Part shown: positions 16,148-22,745 of the stretch, piece by piece
Layout of the letters: each line of letters starts with the position of its first letter
Position numbering within the stretch: the first letter of the stretch is position 1
Assembly (NCBI GenBank): GCA_002340305.1
Contig: DDLU01000215.1
Coordinates: forward strand, 1-25,663
DNA: 25,663 bases
From: Desulfovibrio sp. UBA2564
GTDB lineage: Bacteria; Desulfobacterota; Desulfovibrionia; Desulfovibrionales; Desulfovibrionaceae
Reading direction: 5' to 3'
The notes under the pieces: model-generated
Seen by the model: the letters and a program-made list of their open reading frames with translations, nothing else
Database searches by the model: none
Told to the model about the DNA's origin: nothing
Program-made: the position numbers and the translations under genes

Positions 16148-16600
16148 TCACATAAACTGATAAAACAAAAATGCATTGTAGGCAAAGTGGATGATAGTCG
16201 CAGAAACCAAGCTGCGATATCTTTGCCAAATATACCCGAAAGCAAGTGAAGGAAAAAACGTTAACAGCGCCCAATGGGCAGGCTGATGGATCAAATGCAT
16301 ACAGGCAAAAGTTAAGGAAGCAAGGAAATTAGCAAGACTAAGCGGTCCTATCCTCCACCTATATCTGAAGAGGCGATCAATTCCTTCCTGCAACAAAAAC
16401 CTGAAGAAAAACTCCTCAAAAAGCGCTTTTAAAAAGAGCAACCCCAACGAAAGCTCAATATCAGGTTCTGGGACATAAAGTCCCAGAAACCCGAAAGAAA
16501 AAAATAAATAGAAAATGGGGTCGGTAAGGCTTATAGCCCCCCACTTGAACTGACACCAAATCCCTTTCAAGATTCGATTTACGAAATAATCATAAACCAT
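16148..16600 (-). CDS. CPBP-family glutamic intramembrane protease, candidate sorting endopeptidase
   Basis: A protein of 150 residues, mostly hydrophobic, with four or five membrane segments. All three CPBP/Rce1-like motifs are intact: EExxxR (E62 E63 FFF R67), FxxxH (F98 to H102) and HxxxN (H138 to N142). These form the active site of glutamic intramembrane proteases. Small members of this family (MrtJ, MrtS and myxosortases) were proposed by comparative genomics to process Cys-containing C-terminal sorting signals. A protein carrying such a signal is encoded in the same strand block, separated only by gspD, gspE and the OST. The small size fits the core-only members of that group. The Shine-Dalgarno sequence is weak. 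CPBP proteases also act in bacteriocin immunity, so the pairing here is inference from context. Confidence 0.8.
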   Translation of the reverse strand: MVYDYFVNRILKGIWCQFKWGAISLTDPIFYLFFSFGFLGLYVPEPDIELSLGLLFLKALFEEFFFRFLLQEGIDRLFRYRWRIGPLSLANFLASLTFACMHLIHQPAHWALLTFFPSLAFGYIWQRYRSLVSATIIHFAYNAFLFYQFM

Positions 16601-16693
16601 ATATTCTTAAGCCACCAAATAAACAAATTAATTTAAACACTTGAAAAGGACAACGATCAACAGGCCACACCAGAGAAGACCTATGTAGCAGGT

Positions 16694-17725
16694 TTACACC
16701 CTGTCTAAAACCCTTAAAAGCACATCTTCCGGCATAACTTTGGTCAGGCAGCCTAAATCACCACGGTCACAGCTGCCTTTACCGCAAGGCTCGCACTCAA
16801 GCCCTGCTCTAATTTCTTCATGCTCCGAAGATGGAAAAGACCAACTCCCTGAAGCCCCCGGCATAACGATGCTTTGCGTTCCGACTGCAACCGCAAAATG
16901 TCTTGGAGCTGAGCAGTTTCCAATATGCAATACAGCACGCTCAATCAGGGCAGCCATTATCCGAAGCGACCCCGGCCTCTCGACCATGACACACTTATCG
17001 GCAACCCCGGATTCCTTCCTTACGTTGAGAACAACACCTTTCTCACCGGGACCATATAGAAGGAAGAACTTATAGCTGGGACGTTTTTCAGAAATCAGCC
17101 GGATCAATTTTGCGTAATACTCTTCCGGCCACTTACGGGTAGCCCCCCGATGCGAGGCATCAATCGTAATCAACGGCTCGTCATCAGCTACACCCAACGA
17201 ATTCAGACAGGCTTTGGCCTCGGCACGTTCTTCATCGGAAACAAAAATTTTAGGGCACTCAAAATTCCAATCAATCCCCAAAGGCTTAAGCACTCCGGCT
17301 TTATACATTGCAGCGTAACCATCGATGATAGACTCAGGCCAATTAGTATAAAGCCAGCGGTTGTACCACGGCGGCCTCTCTGCAAGCCTTACCGGAGCGC
17401 CGCTAAAAAACACAACCCAGCGGCACCGCGGAAGCTGCTGAAAATCAACTACAAGATCATATCCTGACCGACCTACCTTCCAGTAAAAGGCCAAAGCTTT
17501 AAAAGGATTGCGCAATTCTTTCTTCTTAATAGGCCATACATGGCTGACTGCGGGATTGTTATCAAAAACCTGAGTACATTTTTCCTCTGTCAGGACATGA
17601 ATCTCAGCTTGGGGGTATTTCTTATGGAGAAGGGAGACAGAAGGGGTTGCCAGCACCACATCGCCAATCTGACGCTGCTGACAAACAAGAATTTTCTTTG
17701 GATTAATTGATGATATCTCTTTCAC
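16694..17725 (-). CDS. ADP-heptose:LPS heptosyltransferase-like protein (GT9)
   Basis: A protein of 343 residues. The N-terminal ILVCQQRQIGDVVLATP is the GT9 opening, including the catalytic-loop GDxxLxTP. The middle has ITIDASHRGATRKWPEEYYAKLI, and the C-terminal domain has the donor-binding stretch with HIGNCSAPRHFAVAVGTQSIVMPG, all as in WaaC/WaaF/WaaQ-type transferases. These add heptose to the inner core of lipopolysaccharide at the cytoplasmic face of the inner membrane. A Cys-rich stretch near the end (CEPCGKGSCDRGDLGC) is usual in deltaproteobacterial members. The start is GTG at 17725; no better ATG is seen. It precedes the CPBP gene by 93 bases in the same direction, without a terminator between them. 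Confidence 0.88.
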   Translation of the reverse strand: MKEISSINPKKILVCQQRQIGDVVLATPSVSLLHKKYPQAEIHVLTEEKCTQVFDNNPAVSHVWPIKKKELRNPFKALAFYWKVGRSGYDLVVDFQQLPRCRWVVFFSGAPVRLAERPPWYNRWLYTNWPESIIDGYAAMYKAGVLKPLGIDWNFECPKIFVSDEERAEAKACLNSLGVADDEPLITIDASHRGATRKWPEEYYAKLIRLISEKRPSYKFFLLYGPGEKGVVLNVRKESGVADKCVMVERPGSLRIMAALIERAVLHIGNCSAPRHFAVAVGTQSIVMPGASGSWSFPSSEHEEIRAGLECEPCGKGSCDRGDLGCLTKVMPEDVLLRVLDRV

Positions 17726-17912
17726 TATAAAAAGCTCGCAATTTGTTTCAAACGATCATGCCACCCCAATGGCACGGAATAAAGCATACCCCACCCGCAA
17801 AGTAAACGAAAAATAACACCGCTAAAGCACTAACGGTCAGCCTGCAAGTAAACCAGCCCGTAACCCCGGTCAAGTTTGGGGAACTGGCAAAACACCTTTT
17901 TCCTCATGAACT

Positions 17913-17941
17913 TTGACAAAAACTACAAATTTCAATTAGAT
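17913..17941 (+). promoter_or_regulatory. Possible promoter for the small exported protein
   Basis: A consensus TTGACA (17913-17918) is followed after 17 bases by TTAGAT, a weak -10. It lies about 50 bases before the strong GGGGGAA ribosome-binding site. The rest of the 268-base divergent intergenic region (17726-17993) holds no gene. It includes the ACCCCGGTCAAGTTT motif at 17863-17877, which on the minus strand supplies a TTGACC that may serve the heptosyltransferase gene. Confidence 0.4.
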
Positions 17942-17993
17942 TCAAACTAAATATCCTGTTTCACATCTAAGCCACCTTAAAATGGGGGAAACA

Positions 17994-18581
17994 ATGAACA
18001 GAAAAACTCTTTGTATAACGATCATGCTCTTGGGCATCCTAGCCATGCCGTATACATGCTTCGCGGATGGATCTAAGATGCGCGACACCATCCTTCAACT
18101 GGACTACCACCCCATCGACATTGACCTTCCACCTTGCCACGCCAAAATTGCAGTTGTTAAATTTACAGAGAGCAAACCAATCAAGAAAATCGGGCAGAGT
18201 AAGCTTTTTAATTTCTATCCATCAGTAGACATCGGCACATGGATGGGTAAGGCGGTATACAAACAGCTCAAATCATCGGGATTGAACGTTGAATATTTCG
18301 AAAGCATGGATGAAGCCGGGGACCATTACATAATTACCGGCATAGCTAATAAAGTATTTATTAACCGTCCCGGACAGTTTGAAATGAATTACAAAGTCCG
18401 CTTGGACGGTATGGTCACTAAAGACAACAAACTGATCTTTGCCCAGAATTATACATCCAAGCAAAAAAAAGACATGTCCAACACTGGAGACAATGCAGGA
18501 AAACTCATGGCCGGATTACATGATATTTTCAATATATTCCTGCCCCAAGCCATTAAAGCCATCAATGTAACAAAACAATAA
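17994..18581 (+). CDS. Small exported protein of unknown function
   Basis: A protein of 195 residues. The ATG at 17994 is chosen over the in-frame ATG at 17982 because GGGGGAA lies four bases before it and the signal peptide then starts correctly (MNRKTLCITIMLLG to CFA). No lipobox is present. The mature part has an alternating beta/alpha pattern with AKIAVVKFTESKP, a WMGKAVYKQLKSSGLNVEYF helix and an ITGIANKVFINRPG strand. This recalls periplasmic YajG-like or transport-accessory folds, but I cannot assign a family. It is probably a periplasmic or envelope protein. It stands alone, flanked by its own likely promoter and a hairpin, and faces away from the heptosyltransferase gene. Confidence 0.75.
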   Translation: MNRKTLCITIMLLGILAMPYTCFADGSKMRDTILQLDYHPIDIDLPPCHAKIAVVKFTESKPIKKIGQSKLFNFYPSVDIGTWMGKAVYKQLKSSGLNVEYFESMDEAGDHYIITGIANKVFINRPGQFEMNYKVRLDGMVTKDNKLIFAQNYTSKQKKDMSNTGDNAGKLMAGLHDIFNIFLPQAIKAINVTKQ

Positions 18582-18607
18582 ATCCTATAATAAGACCACC
18601 TTTAAAG

Positions 18608-18638
18608 ATGTCCGGCACATTCTTAATGTGCCGGACAT
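18608..18638 (+). terminator. Long perfect hairpin after the small exported protein
   Basis: ATGTCCGGCACATT (18608-18621) and AATGTGCCGGACAT (18625-18638) form a perfect inverted repeat of up to 14 bp. It lies 27 bases after the stop codon. The following bases alternate T and A rather than forming a T-tract, so it is a weak terminator or an mRNA 3'-end-protecting hairpin. Confidence 0.6.
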
Positions 18639-18667
18639 TATATATACACCAGAGAAGGTATATTATT

Positions 18668-18696
18668 TTGCTTCATAAGCTTGCATAGCACATAAA
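18668..18696 (+). promoter_or_regulatory. Possible promoter for the ketoacyl synthase gene
   Basis: TTGCTT (18668-18673) is followed after 17 bases by CATAAA (18691-18696), each four of six to consensus. Its position favours the family-like ATG at 18799 rather than the TTG at 18697, which would sit at the transcription start. Confidence 0.3.
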
Positions 18697-18798
18697 TTGT
18701 CGCTATTAGAATCCTCCCCGACCTATATCTCACCTGATACAACTTTATCCCTAACCAACTTCTCTGAAGACAAAGAAGCGCAATACAGTGCAAGAGCA

Positions 18799-19773
18799 AT
18801 GAACAGCTTTATCAATAATATAGAATACTATCTTCCGGAACATACAATTGACTGTCACGAACTGGACAGGGCAAAACCGCACTGGCATGTGCGCAATTCA
18901 CTGCCAAAAACCGGAGTGCGCTACCTTCACCATTCCTCAAAAGACGAAACAACTTTGCAGCTGGCCCATAAAGCCGCGTCAAAAGTTCTGGATGGCCTTT
19001 CTGCTGAAGAATTGCCTGACACCCTCATCGTCTGTACCCAGACCCCGGACCAGCTTCTGCCCCATGTTTCCGCCTGCCTCCAGCATGAACTTGGACTACC
19101 GACATCAACCAAATGTTTCGATATAAGCCTCGGTTGCAGCGGCTACTGTTACGGACTTTCCATTGCCTACGGCTACATGGCAGCAGGTATTTCAGAACGG
19201 GTACTCTTTGTAACTGTGGATAATTACTCCAAGACAATTGATCCTGAAAACAAGACATCTTTCCTTATATTCTCAGATGGTGCAGCAGCGACAATTATCG
19301 ACAAACCTGCCGCCGGACCAACTTTTCTCTTTGGTACAGACGGCAGCCGTAGCGATTCTATCCGCTGCCGCAATTCCGGGATCAGCGTTGTTACCGGAAA
19401 AGATGCTGATGCTCCCATCGCAAGACCTGATATGCAGATGGACGGCTTTAAAGTTTTCCAGTTCACAGTAAAAACTATTCCTGCTGAAATCAGGCAACTG
19501 GCCGAGCAGGCCGGAACCGGCATGGATGGAATCGACCTTTTCATCTTTCATCAGGCCAGCAACAAGGTCCTCGAGTCACTCTCCTCTAAACTGGGTATCC
19601 CTGAAAATAAAATGATCATGGATCTTTACGAGGTTGGCAACACAACTTCCTCCACCATCCCCATTGCCTTAAAACGGGCAGAAGCAAGCGGGAAGCTCAA
19701 ACGGGGAGATAAAATCATGCTCTTCGGATTCGGTATCGGCCTGAGCTGGTCCGGTGCTGTTTTAAAATATTAA
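18799..19773 (+). CDS. FabH-like beta-ketoacyl-ACP synthase III
   Basis: A protein of 324 residues, the normal FabH length if translation starts at the ATG at 18799. A TTG 102 bases upstream would add an unlike extension. The triad is complete: Cys113 in LGCSGYCYGL, His251 in FHQASNK, and Asn281 in EVGNTTSSTIP. The C-terminal FGFGIGLSWSGAVLKY is the usual glycine-rich ending. FabH condenses an acyl-CoA with malonyl-ACP to start fatty-acid synthesis; paralogues work in secondary or surface-lipid pathways. Here it stands alone, with no fabD, fabG or acpP neighbour, which suggests an accessory paralogue rather than the housekeeping enzyme. The ribosome-binding site is poor. The family is certain; the substrate is open. 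Confidence 0.9.
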   Translation: MNSFINNIEYYLPEHTIDCHELDRAKPHWHVRNSLPKTGVRYLHHSSKDETTLQLAHKAASKVLDGLSAEELPDTLIVCTQTPDQLLPHVSACLQHELGLPTSTKCFDISLGCSGYCYGLSIAYGYMAAGISERVLFVTVDNYSKTIDPENKTSFLIFSDGAAATIIDKPAAGPTFLFGTDGSRSDSIRCRNSGISVVTGKDADAPIARPDMQMDGFKVFQFTVKTIPAEIRQLAEQAGTGMDGIDLFIFHQASNKVLESLSSKLGIPENKMIMDLYEVGNTTSSTIPIALKRAEASGKLKRGDKIMLFGFGIGLSWSGAVLKY

Positions 19774-19796
19774 CAGCAGGTCACCACCATACAATT

Positions 19797-19822
19797 AAAA
19801 GCCCGTAAAACCGGGCTTTTTT
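19797..19822 (+). terminator. Rho-independent terminator after the ketoacyl synthase gene
   Basis: AAAAGCCCG (19797-19805) and CGGGCTTTT (19812-19820) form a 9-bp stem with a six-base loop, followed by more Ts. It lies 24 bases after the stop codon. Confidence 0.88.
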
Positions 19823-19916
19823 AAGCCCTAAAAAACAACATATTTTCATTATCACACACCTATGCATACCATAAATAATATGTTATTTTTCCGCTAAAAC
19901 ATGGAGGTTTGTAGTT

Positions 19917-22091
19917 ATGCAAAAAATCTTACTGGCTTTTATGGCAAGTGCTTTTATCCTAGCAGGGTGTCTTTCAAGCAATATTAACAACCAAAAACTA
20001 AATAGCTTCAAACGCAAAAATTACGACAACACACTCCAAAATGAAATTGCCGCAGTGCATACCAGCATAACTTCAGTTGTCCCATGGAACAAAATAAAAG
20101 ATAAACTGCTTGTAGAATTTCCCATAACTCCTGAGACTGCTCTGTCAAAATCAATTCCGCAAAGTATTTCCGAGCAAAAGCTGCTGCTTGAAGCAATAAA
20201 ATTTCAGCTAAAGCTTGGAATTACACAAAAATTAACAAACATAAAGAACACCACAACAAGCCAAACGGGACAAGCCCCCCAAACAACTGAAGAACGAGTT
20301 GAGCTATTCCAACAGCCACAAGTCAAATCTGACTCTATTCCGATTCCAAATCCAAACCCTTCCTTTTCTCCTGACTACTCCACGCTGACCCAAGGACAAA
20401 ACCCAAGGATGCAGTATTCAGCTGCTACCGCTCTTTACCAAGAGGTAAAACTCTTAAATGAATACGTAAATTATGCATCTCAGCGGGAAAACCACACTCC
20501 TTACCTCGTACGGGCACAAGTCTCGCTTACTCCGAAATCACGCCATGCTCCTTATGATGCTTACACTTCGATTTCTTTTTTTCCTGACAGATTCAGCGAT
20601 GCCAATTGCAGCCAATGCACCCAAAAGACAGTAAACAGTTCCGCGCCATATGTTATCCCTTTGCTCGTCACCGAAAACCTCGAAAGCAGTAACTACAGCC
20701 GGGCAAACGACAAGCTCTCACAATTTGGTCTTGGAGTAATGGCTGCAATAAATGGCATTGGAGGCGAAGCGGAACTATCTTCCATGACACGCAAATTCAT
20801 GAAAACATCAGGAAATGACTACAACAGCTTAATGACTGTCGGACGTACATCAGATAACACTATCCGAGTTAGATTCGGGGCAATGCTCACCTCATCAGAA
20901 AAATGGAGCAGAAAAGAATACACCCTTATCCCAAGGACATATAATATAACATTGCTTCTTCTTGTCCCTGAAGAGGCAAATCATAAATTAACAGCAGTAT
21001 CCCGAACAACATTTGTTAATATCGAAAATGGCAAGGAGTTACTTTGGACACCTCATGAAGACATTCTCCTGAAGACAGCACTGGCAATGAAAAAATATCA
21101 AATACCATTACCTGAAAATTTAAGTGAGGAGACCACAAACCAGCTGCTTGAATCTGTCGTTGAACTGGCTGCATACGTACAAGCAAACCGTTTTGAGTGC
21201 TTCGATAAACATTTCGACTCTTTTTGCAATGCAGTTGGCAGCACATACGAAGCAACTGATAACTCGACTAGATCAAATGACATTGCAAGCAATTGCAAAA
21301 AAGCAAAAAGAGTCAAAGAACAACTCTGGACTGATATCGCAGACCTCTGGGTTGGTGGGCAATACTCATATACTGCATTTCAGGTTCCGCAAATCAATAG
21401 CCTACCCGACAACTATAATTTTGAACTGCCGGACAGCAACTTCATGTTCTGGGCTATTGATGATGGCAGGTATACGCGTGTGAACATCACAGGCGGCCAA
21501 AAACTCGATTCCGCAGACTTCACACCTAAACTGAAAACCTATTATGGCAACAAGGAAGTACTTTTAACGCCAATTTCCTTTTCCCCCACTGGGGGCGGAA
21601 CTGGAAGCAGGGTCCTATTCCAATCATTAAGCTCCGACGCAAACTACAATCCCCAGAAAAAAATAAACTTAGTGATCAAGAAAAATCGCACAACCAGCAG
21701 TACTTATGAACTGATGTATAAAGAGCCTGCGCTTAAACCAAAGTTTTCTGTTGCCTCAAGCATGAAAAACATAATGATTGAAAAAGGCAGTGGTGTGCTT
21801 CAATTCTTTATTAAAGGAGCAAACACCAGTGGTAGCACCAGCTTAATCAAGATAGGAAATGGACGCATTGACACCAGCTCTGCAAGCTCTTCCGGGCTGA
21901 AAGGAAGTTCCACCTACGCAGGATGGTTTTCAATAAAGAAAAACGGTGTCATAAATCTCAGGCTTTCAGACCTTTACCCGGGAACGGAAGTAACTCTTTC
22001 AGCCGCAAACCTGATTAATGGGCAACTGGAGCCAATACAAAATCTTAAATTCATGCCAATAAGATTGCCGAAGCCTGAAAAAAAGAAATAG
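19917..22091 (+). CDS. Large lipoprotein of unknown function
   Basis: A protein of 724 residues. The ATG at 19917 is preceded by GGAGG at a nine-base distance. The signal peptide ends in the lipobox LAGC (Cys18), so the protein is lipid-anchored. Residue 19 is Leu, not Asp, so outer-membrane sorting is expected if the Escherichia coli rule holds. Residues 30-160 are helical and polar; a Pro/Asn/Ser-rich linker follows (about 140-165). The middle is beta-rich with conserved-looking Trp and Tyr. The last 250 residues look like consecutive beta-sandwich domains. Cys pairs near 237-240 and 423-431 may form disulfides. It contains 11 N-X-S/T sequons by eye. It ends in KPEKKK. I recognise no family. 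Flanking terminators make it a single-gene unit. Confidence 0.8.
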   Translation: MQKILLAFMASAFILAGCLSSNINNQKLNSFKRKNYDNTLQNEIAAVHTSITSVVPWNKIKDKLLVEFPITPETALSKSIPQSISEQKLLLEAIKFQLKLGITQKLTNIKNTTTSQTGQAPQTTEERVELFQQPQVKSDSIPIPNPNPSFSPDYSTLTQGQNPRMQYSAATALYQEVKLLNEYVNYASQRENHTPYLVRAQVSLTPKSRHAPYDAYTSISFFPDRFSDANCSQCTQKTVNSSAPYVIPLLVTENLESSNYSRANDKLSQFGLGVMAAINGIGGEAELSSMTRKFMKTSGNDYNSLMTVGRTSDNTIRVRFGAMLTSSEKWSRKEYTLIPRTYNITLLLLVPEEANHKLTAVSRTTFVNIENGKELLWTPHEDILLKTALAMKKYQIPLPENLSEETTNQLLESVVELAAYVQANRFECFDKHFDSFCNAVGSTYEATDNSTRSNDIASNCKKAKRVKEQLWTDIADLWVGGQYSYTAFQVPQINSLPDNYNFELPDSNFMFWAIDDGRYTRVNITGGQKLDSADFTPKLKTYYGNKEVLLTPISFSPTGGGTGSRVLFQSLSSDANYNPQKKINLVIKKNRTTSSTYELMYKEPALKPKFSVASSMKNIMIEKGSGVLQFFIKGANTSGSTSLIKIGNGRIDTSSASSSGLKGSSTYAGWFSIKKNGVINLRLSDLYPGTEVTLSAANLINGQLEPIQNLKFMPIRLPKPEKKK

Positions 22092-22097
22092 AAAATC

Positions 22098-22132
22098 GAA
22101 TCCCCGGAATTTTAATTTCGGGGATTCTTTTA
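22098..22132 (+). terminator. Rho-independent terminator after the lipoprotein gene
   Basis: GAATCCCCG (22098-22106) and CGGGGATTC (22119-22127) form a 9-bp stem, followed by TTTT. It lies in the 49-base gap between the convergent lipoprotein and APS kinase genes. The minus side has only a short, interrupted T-run and may terminate weakly. Confidence 0.85.
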
Positions 22133-22140
22133 AAACAATA

Positions 22141-22740
22141 TTAAAGCTCTACCTTCCCAAGAATAAATTTTTTCACTTTCGCCACGGACTCTGCCAGAGA
22201 TTCCTGTTCCGTATCCACTACCAGATCAGGATTCTCAGGAACTTCATAGGGGGCTGAAATTCCCGTATAGTTTTTAATTTTACCCTCGCGGGCCATTTTA
22301 TAAAAACCTTTCACATCCCGCTTCTCGCAAAGCTCAAGGGGGCAGGTTACGAATATTTCGTAGTAATCCTTTCCACCGATGATATCACGGGCTATTTGGC
22401 GATATTTAGCCACGGGTGCAATGAAAGCGCACATACAAATTGTTCCGTTCTCGACAAATAATCGCGAAACTTCCGCAATACGCCTGATATTCTCCATTCT
22501 TGCCGCCGAGGAAAAACTAAGATCACCGCACAGGCCATGGCGAACATTGTCACCGTCAAAAACATAAGCGTACAAGGAACAATCAAAGAGCTCTTTTTCA
22601 ACAGCATGGGCAATGGTCGATTTACCAGAACCGGATAGTCCGGTGAACCAGAAGACAGCCGAACGATGTCCATTCAGCTTTTCCCGGTCATCCCGGAAAA
22701 CTTCACCGCGAAACATCTGGATACTTCTTTCATTGCCCAT
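22141..22740 (-). CDS. cysC: Adenylylsulfate (APS) kinase
   Basis: A protein of 199 residues. The ATG at 22740 is five bases after the stop of the upstream channel gene, with GAGG about ten bases before it; a TTG at 22749 would crowd that site. The P-loop is GLSGSGKS (34-41), DGDNVRHGL (62-70) is the APS-binding segment, and KGFYKMAREGKIKNYTGISAPYEVP is the lid region of CysC. It phosphorylates APS to PAPS in the cytoplasm. Sulfate reducers use APS directly for respiration, so PAPS more likely serves sulfotransferases that decorate polysaccharides or lipids. The usual Ser of the FISP motif is Ala108 (FIAP). Coupled to the MscS gene in an operon. Confidence 0.93.
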   Translation of the reverse strand: MGNERSIQMFRGEVFRDDREKLNGHRSAVFWFTGLSGSGKSTIAHAVEKELFDCSLYAYVFDGDNVRHGLCGDLSFSSAARMENIRRIAEVSRLFVENGTICMCAFIAPVAKYRQIARDIIGGKDYYEIFVTCPLELCEKRDVKGFYKMAREGKIKNYTGISAPYEVPENPDLVVDTEQESLAESVAKVKKFILGKVEL

Positions 22741-22745
22741 ACAAA

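Noticed and set aside
18697..18798. TTG-initiated 34-residue extension of the ketoacyl synthase.
   Set aside because: FabH proteins begin close to the NNIEYYLPE segment; the extension has no family similarity and overlaps the putative promoter end.
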